DNA of 8,980 nt from Gammaproteobacteria bacterium. GTDB lineage: Bacteria; Pseudomonadota; Gammaproteobacteria; UBA9214. The translations under genes were made by a program, and so were the position numbers. The notes beneath the pieces are model-generated. The model saw only the letters and a program-made list of their open reading frames with translations. It was not told where the DNA came from and searched no databases. Each line of letters starts with the position of its first letter. The stretch's first letter is position 1. Positions 1 through 6,828 of this stretch are shown here, piece by piece. Where the stretch lies: positions 1 to 8,980 of the forward strand of contig DMKK01000164.1 in NCBI GenBank assembly GCA_003454335.1. Direction: 5' to 3'.

Positions 1-372
1 TTCGGTGTAACGCATGGCCGCCGGAGAATCACCGTCCACGGAACCGAAGTTGCCCTGACCATCGACCAGCATATAGCGCAGGGAAAACGGCTGTGCCATA
101 CGGACAATGGTGTCGTACACCGCGGTATCGCCGTGCGGGTGATATTTACCGATCACATCACCGACGATACGCGCCGACTTTTTATAGGGTTTGTTCCAGT
201 CATTGTTCAGCTCGCTCATGGCAAAGAGCGCGCGACGATGTACCGGCTTCAGACCATCGCGCACATCCGGCAAGGCACGTCCCACAATCACGCTCATGGC
301 GTAATCGAGGTAGGATTGCTTCATCTCGTCTTCGAGATTGACAGGCAGAACTTCTTTCGCGAAATCGGTCAT
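1..372 (-). CDS. gyrA: DNA gyrase subunit A, N-terminal part (cut by window edge)
   Basis: GyrA is the breakage-reunion subunit of DNA gyrase, which introduces negative supercoils using ATP bound by GyrB. Only the first 124 codons are inside the window; the gene reads leftward off the edge. Translation begins MTDFAKEVLPVNLEDEM and continues with SYLDYAMSVIVGRALPDVRD, nearly the same as E. coli GyrA. The catalytic tyrosine is Tyr122 in AAMRYTE, with the preceding Arg121. The quinolone-determining region is complete in KYHPHGDTAVYD: residue 83 is Thr and residue 87 is Asp, in exact E. coli numbering. Thr83 is also the wild-type state in Pseudomonas aeruginosa, so it is not evidence of resistance. 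The ATG start is fixed by alignment to the family N-terminus. No Shine-Dalgarno sequence precedes it; the bases just upstream are pyrimidine-rich. Identification is certain. Confidence 0.98.
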   Translation of the reverse strand, partial: MTDFAKEVLPVNLEDEMKQSYLDYAMSVIVGRALPDVRDGLKPVHRRALFAMSELNNDWNKPYKKSARIVGDVIGKYHPHGDTAVYDTIVRMAQPFSLRYMLVDGQGNFGSVDGDSPAAMRYTE

Positions 373-456
373 TTGGAAGGGTTTTGTACGTCCCTGTTCA
401 GGTGGTTTCAGGCTGTAAACCGCGCCTGACGGCAACGACAGCAATAAAGACCGGCC

Positions 457-465
457 ATTTTAGCA
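457..465 (-). promoter_or_regulatory. candidate extended -10 promoter of gyrA
   Basis: On the minus strand these bases read TGCTAAAAT, an extended -10 (TGn followed by TAAAAT, five of six matches to TATAAT). Transcription would start near 450, leaving a leader of about 78 bases before the gyrA ATG. No good -35 box lies 16-18 bases upstream, as is common for extended -10 promoters. A second, weaker -10-like TATTAT lies at 490-495 on the same strand. Confidence 0.4.
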
Positions 466-570
466 CACTCGACTCCCCCACCACACCCGAATAATATCGC
501 TTTATCGCGCCACTCAGACGGCCTGCCGCGCAATCGCACAAAAACGGGGGGTGGCTTTAGCCGGTGTCCA

Positions 571-677
571 CAAAAAAAGAAAAACTCTCGCCAAGACGCA
601 CAGAACACAAAATCATAAGGCGTTGTTATTATAAATATTAATATACTTTCCTGGCGTTCTTTACGTCTTGGCGAGAG
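571..677 (-). terminator. long inverted repeat plus T tract, probable mtnA terminator
   Basis: The arms 585-598 and 664-677 are perfect 14-base inverted copies (CTCTCGCCAAGACG and its complement). Pairing continues with three mismatches to 608/654, giving 21 of 24 paired positions. The arms enclose about 45 AT-rich bases. Read on the minus strand, the hairpin lies 25 bases past the mtnA stop and is followed at once by five T, one C and seven T (584 to 572), the layout of an intrinsic terminator. The loop is far larger than usual. The arm sequence resembles dispersed repeats I recall from other proteobacterial genomes, so this may be a repeat element serving as a terminator. Confidence 0.6.
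585..677. repeat. inverted-repeat element (possible miniature mobile or dispersed element)
   Basis: This is the repeat view of the terminator above. Two inverted arms of about 24 bases (585-608 and 654-677) bracket an AT-rich core at 609-653 whose composition contrasts with the GC-rich surroundings. No coding capacity and no convincing target-site duplication are visible. Whether it is repeated in the genome cannot be told from one copy. Confidence 0.5.
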
Positions 678-702
678 ACATTACAGCATTAATGAATGAA
701 GA

Positions 703-1755
703 TTAGCTACCCGGATTCAGTGCAGCTGTAAATGCCGCCAGTTTTTCCCGGTCGGGGGCGGCAATCACCCCCTCTTCCGTCACCAGATAGTCGACCAGTG
801 CGGCAGGCGTTATATCAAAGGCCGGATTCCAGGCCACCGCCCCGGCCGCAGCTACCGCCTGCCCGGCCAGACCAAGCACCTCGGTTTCCGGCCGCTCCTC
901 AATGGTGACCTGCTGACCACAGGGCGTCGCCATGTCGAGGGTCGACAGGGGGGCCGCGACCATCATCTTCACACCATGGTAACGACAGGCCACTGCCAGC
1001 TGGTAGGTACCAATCTTGTTTATCACATCCCCGTTGGCGGCCACCCGGTCTGCCCCGGTAATCACCCATTGCACCTGTTTACCCTGCATCAGAAACGCGG
1101 CTGAATTGTCGGTAATCAGGGTGACCGGAATATCATCACGCAGCAACTCCCAGGCCGTCAGGCGCGCCCCCTGTAACCAGGGACGCGTTTCACAGGCAAA
1201 CACCTTTTCCAGCTTACCTGCGCCCCAGGCAGTCCTGATCACGCCCAGCGCAGTCCCGTAACCACCCGTGGCCAATGAGCCGGCATTACAGTAGGTCAAT
1301 ACCGAACTGCCTTTACCTATAAGGTTTGCGCCATGCACCCCCATACGCCTGTTGGCAGAGACATCCTCCCCGTGAATCTGTTCAGCCTCATCCAGCAACT
1401 CTCTGACAGGTTCGGCAGTGACCCTTGCCAGACGCGCCCGCATTCGTTCAAGCGCCCAGACCAGGTTAACCGCCGTGGGCCGCGCAGCTGCCAGCAACCG
1501 GATATCCTGATCCACCCGGCTGCGCCAGTCAGCATGGCTGCCATGTTGTTGCGCTGACAGGACAACGCCATAGGCGGCGGTAATCCCGATAGCCGGTGCT
1601 CCCCGCACCACCATATCCCGAATGGCAACGGCCACGGCAACCGCATCCCCGAATTCCAGGTAAACCTCTTCACCCGGCAGGCGCCGCTGGTCAAGCAGCC
1701 GCAAACCCGCAGCCGTCCACTCAATGGCATAAAAAGTAGGTGTATATTCCGTCAT
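703..1755 (-). CDS. mtnA: S-methyl-5-thioribose-1-phosphate isomerase
   Basis: MtnA converts 5-methylthioribose-1-phosphate to 5-methylthioribulose-1-phosphate in the cytoplasmic methionine salvage pathway. The 350-residue length is normal for the family. Visible signatures are VVRGAPAIGI (49-58), which binds phosphate; LTYCNAGSLATGGYGTALG with the catalytic Cys156; and VITGADRVAANGDVINKIGT with the catalytic Asp236. These also separate it from eIF2B-type and ribose-1,5-bisphosphate isomerase relatives, although annotation between these families is sometimes confused. The ATG at 1753-1755 gives the expected N-terminus (an FYAIEW motif follows), but only a weak Shine-Dalgarno is present. It reads toward gyrA and diverges from the OmpA-domain gene. 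The MTA deaminase gene mtaD, about 1 kb away and divergent, supplies the preceding part of the pathway. Confidence 0.96.
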   Translation of the reverse strand: MTEYTPTFYAIEWTAAGLRLLDQRRLPGEEVYLEFGDAVAVAVAIRDMVVRGAPAIGITAAYGVVLSAQQHGSHADWRSRVDQDIRLLAAARPTAVNLVWALERMRARLARVTAEPVRELLDEAEQIHGEDVSANRRMGVHGANLIGKGSSVLTYCNAGSLATGGYGTALGVIRTAWGAGKLEKVFACETRPWLQGARLTAWELLRDDIPVTLITDNSAAFLMQGKQVQWVITGADRVAANGDVINKIGTYQLAVACRYHGVKMMVAAPLSTLDMATPCGQQVTIEERPETEVLGLAGQAVAAAGAVAWNPAFDITPAALVDYLVTEEGVIAAPDREKLAAFTAALNPGS

Positions 1756-1780
1756 AAGATAGTGGTCAGCCTGCAGAAAA

Positions 1781-1786
1781 TATAAT
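1781..1786 (+). promoter_or_regulatory. isolated consensus -10 hexamer facing the OmpA-domain gene
   Basis: A perfect TATAAT occurs on the plus strand in the divergent mtnA / OmpA-domain gap. No acceptable -35 sits 15-19 bases upstream. If used, the leader before the ATG at 1933 would be about 140 bases and would contain the 1819-1850 hairpin. The hexamer alone is weak evidence in AT-rich sequence. Confidence 0.22.
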
Positions 1787-1796
1787 GGACAATACG

Positions 1797-1826
1797 ATTT
1801 TATGGTAGTGTACTGATTCCAGCCAA
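1797..1826 (-). promoter_or_regulatory. candidate mtnA promoter
   Basis: On the minus strand, TTGGCT (1826-1821) and TAAAAT (1802-1797) are separated by 18 bases, a sigma-70-like pair with a weak -35 and a good -10. The start site would be near 1790 and the leader about 35 bases. The -35 overlaps one arm of the 1819-1850 hairpin. Confidence 0.3.
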
Positions 1827-1850
1827 GAAATTCGTTAATTTTAGGGCTGG
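1819..1850. repeat. imperfect palindrome in the divergent promoter region
   Basis: CCAGCC (1819-1824) pairs with GGCTGG (1845-1850), and AAATT (1828-1832) pairs with AATTT (1837-1841), all on one symmetry axis with a CGTT loop and a small internal loop. It lies between mtnA and the OmpA-domain gene and overlaps the proposed mtnA -35. It could be an operator or a leader-RNA hairpin. It has no T tract, so it is not a terminator. Confidence 0.4.
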
Positions 1851-1919
1851 CCTCAACTCATATATGCGTCTAGAATACGCCCACAGAAAGAGCAGTTTCC
1901 TTTTTAACTCATATTCCAC

Positions 1920-1924
1920 AGGAG
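1920..1924 (+). promoter_or_regulatory. strong Shine-Dalgarno deciding the OmpA-domain start
   Basis: AGGAG ends 8 bases before the ATG at 1933. It is the clearest ribosome binding site of the window and argues against the ATG at 1864, which would add 23 residues ahead of the signal peptide. Confidence 0.85.
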
Positions 1925-1932
1925 TGGCCATA

Positions 1933-2553
1933 ATGAAGAATGTTTATCGAATCGGGGGGCTTGCTTCCTCAATAGCTGTAGGCTTACTGTTCGCTAACAC
2001 GGTACTCGCTCATGAAGCCGGCATCGTCAATGAAAGCTATGTAGGCGATTCCAGACATCACTATATCACCGACAGCAGCGGCAATTGCGTACGCACCAGC
2101 TCCTGGAAAGCCGAGGACATGACGATGGATTGTGGCGCGACACCACCCGTTGCCAAAATGGTGGCCCCACCCCTGGCACCGGTATATGAGAAAGTAACCG
2201 TATCTGCCGAGGCCCTGTTTGACCACGACAAGTCCATACTCAAGGATGACGGCAAGGCAGCGCTGCATGAACTGGGTGACGCCATCAAGGCCAAGGGCGC
2301 CAGGGTCGTGGATATTGATGTTATTGGCCACACAGACAGCGATGGCACCGTTGAGTACAACCAGGGACTGTCAGAGCGTCGCGCCCAGGCCGTCGCTGAC
2401 TACATCATCAGTGAAGGTATAGACCCGAACATTATCGATGTCAGTGGCGAGGGCGAACTGAATCCGGTTGCCAGCAACGCCACGCGTGAAGGCCGTGCAG
2501 AAAACCGCCGTGTTGACATCCACGTTGGTGTAACCGCACCGACAGAAGAATAA
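1933..2553 (+). CDS. exported OmpA-family protein with C-terminal peptidoglycan-binding domain
   Basis: This 206-residue protein should sit in the periplasm and anchor to peptidoglycan. The signal peptide MKNVYRIGGLASSIAVGLLF is followed by a likely cleavage after NTVLA (residue 26); no lipobox cysteine is seen. Residues 36-70 form a short segment (YITDSSGNCVRTSSW ... MDCG) with two cysteines, Cys52 and Cys67, that could form a disulfide; similar segments occur in small gammaproteobacterial OmpA-domain proteins. After a Pro-rich linker (71-86), residues 87-200 are the OmpA C-domain: GHTDSDG with Asp135 and NQGLSERRAQAV with Arg150, the Asp/Arg pair (15 apart) that binds diaminopimelate. There is no N-terminal beta-barrel. 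The start at 1933 is chosen over an in-frame ATG at 1864 because AGGAG lies 8 bases upstream and the signal peptide begins there. It appears monocistronic, ending in a strong terminator. Confidence 0.92.
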   Translation: MKNVYRIGGLASSIAVGLLFANTVLAHEAGIVNESYVGDSRHHYITDSSGNCVRTSSWKAEDMTMDCGATPPVAKMVAPPLAPVYEKVTVSAEALFDHDKSILKDDGKAALHELGDAIKAKGARVVDIDVIGHTDSDGTVEYNQGLSERRAQAVADYIISEGIDPNIIDVSGEGELNPVASNATREGRAENRRVDIHVGVTAPTEE

Positions 2554-2565
2554 GATACCGGTCTG

Positions 2566-2588
2566 TACGACCAGTTCTATACGACCAG
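2566..2588 (+). repeat. short direct repeat after the OmpA-domain gene
   Basis: TACGACCAG occurs at 2566-2574 and again at 2580-2588, with a period of 14. It lies between the stop codon and the terminator stem. It is probably a small local duplication with no clear role. Confidence 0.4.
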
Positions 2589-2626
2589 AAACCCGCCACC
2601 TGTCTTGCAGGTGGCGGGTTTTTTAT
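2588..2626 (+). terminator. Rho-independent terminator of the OmpA-domain gene
   Basis: A perfect 13-base-pair stem (2590-2602 with 2608-2620; GC-rich core CCCGCCACC) closes a 5-base loop TCTTG and runs into six T (2619-2624). It lies 36 bases after the stop codon. It isolates this gene from the mtaD operon, so mtaD needs its own promoter. Confidence 0.95.
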
Positions 2627-2676
2627 TGCCGGTCACAACAGCCGCTGACAACTACCTGCCCGCTACCCGCCTCCGC

Positions 2677-2682
2677 TATACT
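2677..2682 (+). promoter_or_regulatory. candidate -10 box of the mtaD-ubiG-mupP-rmuC operon
   Basis: TATACT (five of six matches to TATAAT) lies between the preceding terminator and the mtaD ATG at 2712, which would give a leader of about 23 bases. The nearest -35-like hexamer, CTGACA at 2645-2650, is 26 bases upstream, too far for a standard promoter. The position makes it the best candidate. Confidence 0.38.
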
Positions 2683-2711
2683 CCCTGTCTGCGCAACTGC
2701 CGTCGTCTAAC

Positions 2712-4025
2712 ATGATCACCGTCGATACGCTCATTCATTGCCGCTGGCTGGCACCGGTTGAACCGGCGACCGTCGTGTACGAGCATCATAGCCTGGCCAT
2801 CCAGGAAGGCCGCATTCTGGATATCCTGCCGACCGAGCAGGCACACACCATTTACACCGCGGACATTGAACACAGGCTTGATCGCCATCTGCTGATCCCC
2901 GGACTGATCAACGCCCATACTCATGCCGCCATGTCCCTGTTACGTGGCCTCGCAGATGACCTGCCACTGCATGAGTGGCTGAACGAGCACATCTGGCCGG
3001 CGGAATCACGCTGGGTCAATGAAGAGTTTGTGCATGATGGTACCCAACTGGCGATGGCGGAAATGCTGCGATCCGGCACCACCTGTTTCAACGACATGTA
3101 CTTCTTTCCTGATATTGCCGCGCGCGCTGCCGCACACTGTGGCATGCGTGCCAGCATCGGTCTGATCGTCATTGATTTCCCGACTGTGTGGGCACACGAT
3201 GCAGATGAATACATTTCAAAAGGACTTGCCGTACACGACCAGTACCGCGGCGATCCGTTAATCACTACCCTGTTTGCCCCGCACGCACCCTATACCGTCT
3301 CTGACAAGCCGCTGGAACATATCCGTGTGCTCGCTGATGAGCTGGAAATTGGCATTCATATGCATATCCATGAAACGGCTGATGAAGTGGACAAGGCCGT
3401 TGAGTTGACCGGTAAGCGGCCATTGCAACGGCTGCATGAACTCGGCCTGACCTCACCCGCGCTGCTTGCCGTACACATGACACAGCTAAACGCCGAAGAA
3501 ATCAGCAGTTATGCAACGACCGGCGGGCACATTGTGCATTGCCCCGAGTCCAACCTTAAACTTGCCAGTGGCTTTTGCCCGGCACAGGCGCTGGCTGCAG
3601 CGGGTATCAATATCGCCCTCGGAACCGACGGGGCAGCCAGCAATAATGACCTGGACATGCTGGGTGAAATGCGTACCGCGGCACTGTTGGGCAAGGCAGT
3701 CAGTAACGATGCCAGCGCCCTGCCCGCACACGAGGTCCTGCGCATGGCAACCATTAACGGTGCCAGGGCACTGGGCATCAGTGAAGACACCGGCTCCCTG
3801 GAAAAAGGCAAGTGGGCCGATATAACCGCTGTTTGCCTGGACACACTGGAAACACAGCCATTATATGACCCGGTTTCACAACTGGTGTACGCTTGCGGTC
3901 GCGAACAGGTAACGGATGTCTGGGTAGCCGGCCAGCATTTGCTGAAGGAACGCCGCCTGACCACGCTGGACGGGAATGACATTATCGAGCGTGCCCGCGA
4001 GTGGCAAATCCGCATAGGTACTTAA
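2712..4025 (+). CDS. mtaD: 5-methylthioadenosine / S-adenosylhomocysteine deaminase (TRZ/ATZ amidohydrolase)
   Basis: This is a 437-residue metal-dependent cytoplasmic deaminase of the amidohydrolase superfamily. Metal and catalytic residues can be placed: His69 and His71 in LINAHTHAAM, His218 and Glu221 in HMHIHETADEV, His255 in LLAVHMTQL, and Asp306 in LGTDGAASNN. The C-terminal part (GSLEKGKWADITAV) returns to the composite beta domain. The P. aeruginosa homologue PA3170 is characterised as an MTA deaminase that feeds methylthioinosine to a phosphorylase, and the nearby mtnA supports the same role here. Activity on S-adenosylhomocysteine or adenosine cannot be excluded. The ATG start has no Shine-Dalgarno, but the N-terminus matches the family (MITVDTLIHCRWLAPV). 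ubiG starts 17 bases after its stop. Confidence 0.92.
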   Translation: MITVDTLIHCRWLAPVEPATVVYEHHSLAIQEGRILDILPTEQAHTIYTADIEHRLDRHLLIPGLINAHTHAAMSLLRGLADDLPLHEWLNEHIWPAESRWVNEEFVHDGTQLAMAEMLRSGTTCFNDMYFFPDIAARAAAHCGMRASIGLIVIDFPTVWAHDADEYISKGLAVHDQYRGDPLITTLFAPHAPYTVSDKPLEHIRVLADELEIGIHMHIHETADEVDKAVELTGKRPLQRLHELGLTSPALLAVHMTQLNAEEISSYATTGGHIVHCPESNLKLASGFCPAQALAAAGINIALGTDGAASNNDLDMLGEMRTAALLGKAVSNDASALPAHEVLRMATINGARALGISEDTGSLEKGKWADITAVCLDTLETQPLYDPVSQLVYACGREQVTDVWVAGQHLLKERRLTTLDGNDIIERAREWQIRIGT

Positions 4026-4042
4026 CAGGCGATACATACATA

Positions 4043-4750
4043 ATGAATACTGCAACACACAATGTCGATGCTGACGAAATCGACAAGTTCGAGAAACTGG
4101 CCAGCCGCTGGTGGGATCCGCACAGCGAATTCAAACCGCTGCACGACATCAATCCGCTGCGCCTCGACTATATTGACAAACTGGCGCCGCTGGCAGACAG
4201 GCACGTCATCGATATTGGCTGTGGCGGCGGACTGTTGTCCGAGGGCATGACCAAACGTGGCGCCAGCGTTATCGGCATTGACATGGGCAAGGCACCCTTG
4301 ACGATTGCCCGCCTGCATCAACACGAGTCCGGACTCGATATCGATTACCGGCAAATGACAGCAGAACAGATGGCTGCTGAACAGGGCGGTACTTTCGATA
4401 CGGTAACCTGCCTGGAAATGCTGGAACATGTACCCGACCCCGCAAAAGTCATCGCTGCCTGCGCGCAACTCATCAAGGACGACGGTTATATCTTTCTGTC
4501 CACCATCAATCGAAACCCAAAGGCCTACCTGTTTGCCGTTATCGGCGCCGAGTACCTGCTGCGACTGTTGCCCACGGGCACGCATGACTACTCGAAATTC
4601 ATTCGCCCGTCCGAAATGGAAGGCTGGGCTCGCGCCTGCGGGCTGCAACTGGTGGACCTTACCGGCATGAGCTACAACCCGCTGACACAGGAATACAAAC
4701 TGGGCACAGATGTTTCAGTCAACTATCTTGCCTGCTTTCGCAAGGCCTGA
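4043..4750 (+). CDS. ubiG: ubiquinone biosynthesis O-methyltransferase
   Basis: UbiG is a SAM-dependent enzyme carrying out both O-methylations of ubiquinone synthesis, in the cytoplasm at the membrane surface. The 235-residue product begins MNTATHNVDADEIDKFEKLA and continues SRWW...EFKPLH.INPLR, the family hallmark. SAM-binding motif I is HVIDIGCGGGLLSEG (54-68), with the acidic ribose-binding Asp80 in GIDMG. FDTVTCLEMLEHVPDP (118-133) is the usual post-motif-II block. An in-frame ATG at 4001 inside mtaD would add 14 residues and overlap that gene; I reject it because E. coli UbiG aligns from 4043. Only a weak AGG lies upstream. It is the second gene of the operon, with mupP starting 12 bases later, the same neighbour as in Pseudomonas. 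Confidence 0.97.
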   Translation: MNTATHNVDADEIDKFEKLASRWWDPHSEFKPLHDINPLRLDYIDKLAPLADRHVIDIGCGGGLLSEGMTKRGASVIGIDMGKAPLTIARLHQHESGLDIDYRQMTAEQMAAEQGGTFDTVTCLEMLEHVPDPAKVIAACAQLIKDDGYIFLSTINRNPKAYLFAVIGAEYLLRLLPTGTHDYSKFIRPSEMEGWARACGLQLVDLTGMSYNPLTQEYKLGTDVSVNYLACFRKA

Positions 4751-4762
4751 CTGCACCGCATA

Positions 4763-5431
4763 ATGCCGGACACCGAAACACGCACCATCCTGTTTGATCT
4801 TGACGGGACCCTGCTTGACACCGCACCGGACCTCGCTGACGCACTGAATACTGTACTGCTCGAGAACCGGCACAATCCCCTGCCCTATGCAGACATACGT
4901 CCGGTTGTGTCCCACGGCGGCATTGCACTTATCGAGCTGGGCTTCAAGCTGGACAGCTCCGACCCGGCATTCGGACCTTTGCGTCAACGTCTGCTGGAGG
5001 TCTACCGTAAAAACATATCCCGGCGCACGCAACCCTTCCCTGGCATCACCGAACTGCTGGACAACATCGAACAACGCGGACTTAACTGGGGCATCGTGAC
5101 CAACAAACCCGGCTGGCTGACTGAACCATTATTGAAAGACCTGGACCTTTTCGATCGCGCTGCCTGCGTCATCAGCGGTGACACCCTGGATGAGCGCAAA
5201 CCCCACCCCGCTCCCATGCTGCATGCCAGCCAGCTGGCCAACAGTCGGCCGGAACAATGTGTCTATATAGGTGATGCACAGCGTGATATAGAGGCCGGTA
5301 ACAATGCCGGCATGCAGACACTCGTCGCACTGTTTGGCTACCTGCAGGAAACAGACGAACCACACACCTGGAACGCAAACAACATGATTGAACATCCGCA
5401 AGACCTGCTTGCCTGGCTGGACAACAGATAA
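4763..5431 (+). CDS. mupP: N-acetylmuramic acid 6-phosphate phosphatase (HAD family)
   Basis: This 222-residue HAD-superfamily phosphatase has all four motifs: ILFDLDGTLLDT with nucleophile Asp12 and acid Asp14, GIVTNKPG with Thr113, Lys146 in ERKPHPAP, and YIGDAQRDIEAG with Asp171 and Asp175. A helical cap follows motif I (about 18-85). By sequence alone it could be called phosphoglycolate phosphatase (gph). The position directly after ubiG and before an SDR matches P. aeruginosa PA3172, shown to be MupP, which dephosphorylates MurNAc-6-phosphate in the anhMurNAc - AmgK - MurU recycling route. The MupP assignment therefore rests on synteny and needs amgK and murU elsewhere in the genome. The ATG at 4763 has no Shine-Dalgarno; translation may depend on coupling to ubiG. 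Confidence 0.85.
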   Translation: MPDTETRTILFDLDGTLLDTAPDLADALNTVLLENRHNPLPYADIRPVVSHGGIALIELGFKLDSSDPAFGPLRQRLLEVYRKNISRRTQPFPGITELLDNIEQRGLNWGIVTNKPGWLTEPLLKDLDLFDRAACVISGDTLDERKPHPAPMLHASQLANSRPEQCVYIGDAQRDIEAGNNAGMQTLVALFGYLQETDEPHTWNANNMIEHPQDLLAWLDNR

Positions 5432-5463
5432 ATGCATGCCTGTCCGCTCCCGGGGGCCATCCA

Positions 5464-6801
5464 GTGATTCTGCAGCTGTCAGCCGACACGCTGGTCATAC
5501 TGATTCCGGCCCTGCTGCTAGCAGTGATTACCGGCGCACTGTCAGTCTACTTTTACCTGCACGGCAAACTTGAGCGACTGCGTAACCGCTACACACAACT
5601 GGAAGCCGAACTGGACCATGAACACCGGCGTTCCGCTGAGAAGCAGGCCGCCTTCGAACAGTTAAGCCTGCAACACCGACGCACCTTCAATGTCATGGCA
5701 ACCAGGGCGCTCAACAACAATAACGAGCAATTTCTCAGGCTTGCCCGGGAAAGCCTCGGACAGTTTCACATCAAGGCCGAAGGCGAACTCGAAAAACGCG
5801 AGCAGGCAGTGGAGAATCTGGTCAAGCCGATTCGCGACGCACTTGAGAAAACAGAACAACAGGTGCAGCGCATGGAGAATGACCGGCAGCAGGCGCATGG
5901 CGCACTGTCGAAGCATCTGGAGACCATGGCCGAATCACACCGCCTGCTGCAAACCGAGACCCGCAACCTCGTGCAGGCTCTGCGCAGACCGGAAGTACGC
6001 GGGCAATGGGGTGAATTGACCCTGAAGCGACTTGCGGAGCTCGCGGGCATGGTCGAACACTGTGACTTCAGGGAACAGGCCTCCGTACAGACAGACGACG
6101 GACAATTACGCCCGGACATGATCGTACGCATGCCGGGCAAGCGTGAAATAATCGTCGATGCAAAAACACCGCTGGATGCCTATCTTGCAGCCGTGGAGTG
6201 TGTCGATGACGACAAACGCAAGGGCTACCTCGAACAGCATGCACGCAATGTGCGTGCCCGCATCAGGGAACTCTCCAGCAAGGCCTACTGGCAGCAGTTC
6301 AGGCATAGCCCCGATTTTGTTGTCCTGTTCATCCCGGGTGACCAGTTTCTCAGCACGGCCCTGGACATCAACCACACACTGATTGAGGATGCCCTGTCGC
6401 AAAACATCATCCTCGCCACACCGACCAGTTTCGTCGCCCTGCTACGTGCGGTCGCCTATGGCTGGCGACAGGAGGTCCTGGCAGAAAATGCAGACGTGAT
6501 ACGCGAGGTTGGACAGGACCTGTATGGCCGGCTAGCCACCTTTGCAGAGCACCTGTCAAGACTGGGGCGCAGCCTTGACAACAGTGTTGACGCCTTCAAC
6601 AAGGCCATTGGCTCCTATGACTCACGCATTCTGCCGGGCGCCAAAAGATTCACGGAGCTGGGTATCACGGCCATGAAGGAACCACCGGAGTTAGCGCCAG
6701 TCAAGCGCACGGCCAGGCCGGTAGCCGTACCGGATGACACCGACAGTGACACCGGCCAGGAACCGGAAGAAACAGGCAGCCCGCTCTTTTGCCCGCCATG
6801 A
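5464..6801 (+). CDS. rmuC: RmuC-family protein (PD-(D/E)XK nuclease fold)
   Basis: RmuC proteins were identified through reduced inversion of short inverted repeats in E. coli mutants and have a predicted nuclease core; the exact reaction is unsettled. This one has 445 residues (E. coli has about 475). An N-terminal membrane segment (about 9-33) is followed by a long coiled coil (about 35-175, rich in E, Q, R). The RmuC domain starts at RGQWGELTLKRLAELAGM (179-196). RPDMIV (Asp218) and EIIVDAKTPLDAY (Asp232, Lys234) give the PD...DxK signature. The last 40 residues are an acidic, Pro-rich tail. The start is GTG at 5464, with a GGGGG stretch 7 bases upstream and no in-frame ATG between it and mupP. 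The membrane segment begins right after this start, supporting it. The mupP gap is 32 bases, so it is probably in the same operon. Confidence 0.94.
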   Translation: MILQLSADTLVILIPALLLAVITGALSVYFYLHGKLERLRNRYTQLEAELDHEHRRSAEKQAAFEQLSLQHRRTFNVMATRALNNNNEQFLRLARESLGQFHIKAEGELEKREQAVENLVKPIRDALEKTEQQVQRMENDRQQAHGALSKHLETMAESHRLLQTETRNLVQALRRPEVRGQWGELTLKRLAELAGMVEHCDFREQASVQTDDGQLRPDMIVRMPGKREIIVDAKTPLDAYLAAVECVDDDKRKGYLEQHARNVRARIRELSSKAYWQQFRHSPDFVVLFIPGDQFLSTALDINHTLIEDALSQNIILATPTSFVALLRAVAYGWRQEVLAENADVIREVGQDLYGRLATFAEHLSRLGRSLDNSVDAFNKAIGSYDSRILPGAKRFTELGITAMKEPPELAPVKRTARPVAVPDDTDSDTGQEPEETGSPLFCPP

Positions 6802-6828
6802 ATTCATCCCGCTGGCTGTAAACATCGG

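Larger units (their letters stand above)
373..702. other. gyrA-mtnA intergenic region
   Basis: These 330 bases separate two genes that both read leftward, so they must hold the end of the mtnA transcript and the gyrA promoter and leader. The mtnA-proximal half carries the long inverted repeat with a T tract (separate entry). The gyrA-proximal half carries an extended -10 candidate (separate entry), giving a gyrA leader of roughly 75-80 bases. An open frame of 66 codons on the minus strand (408-608) resembles no family I know and overlaps both elements, so I do not call it a gene. Confidence 0.7.

Noticed and set aside
122..133. Thr83 in the GyrA quinolone region read as a resistance mutation
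   Set aside because: Thr is the wild-type residue at this position in other gammaproteobacteria such as P. aeruginosa, and Asp87 is unchanged.
408..608. 66-codon minus-strand frame in the gyrA-mtnA gap
   Set aside because: It overlaps the inverted repeat, its T tract and the gyrA promoter candidate. The product resembles no known protein.
1864..1932. Upstream ATG that would lengthen the OmpA-domain protein by 23 residues
   Set aside because: It lacks a Shine-Dalgarno and would bury the signal peptide, while the ATG at 1933 has AGGAG at 8-base spacing.
3509..4015. 168-codon minus-strand frame opposite the end of mtaD
   Set aside because: It is antisense to a well-supported enzyme with all its motifs, has a biased low-complexity composition, and has no initiation signal.
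4022..4648. Long open frame (208 codons) on the minus strand opposite ubiG
   Set aside because: It lies wholly opposite a certain gene, resembles no family, and is the kind of shadow expected from GC-rich codon use.
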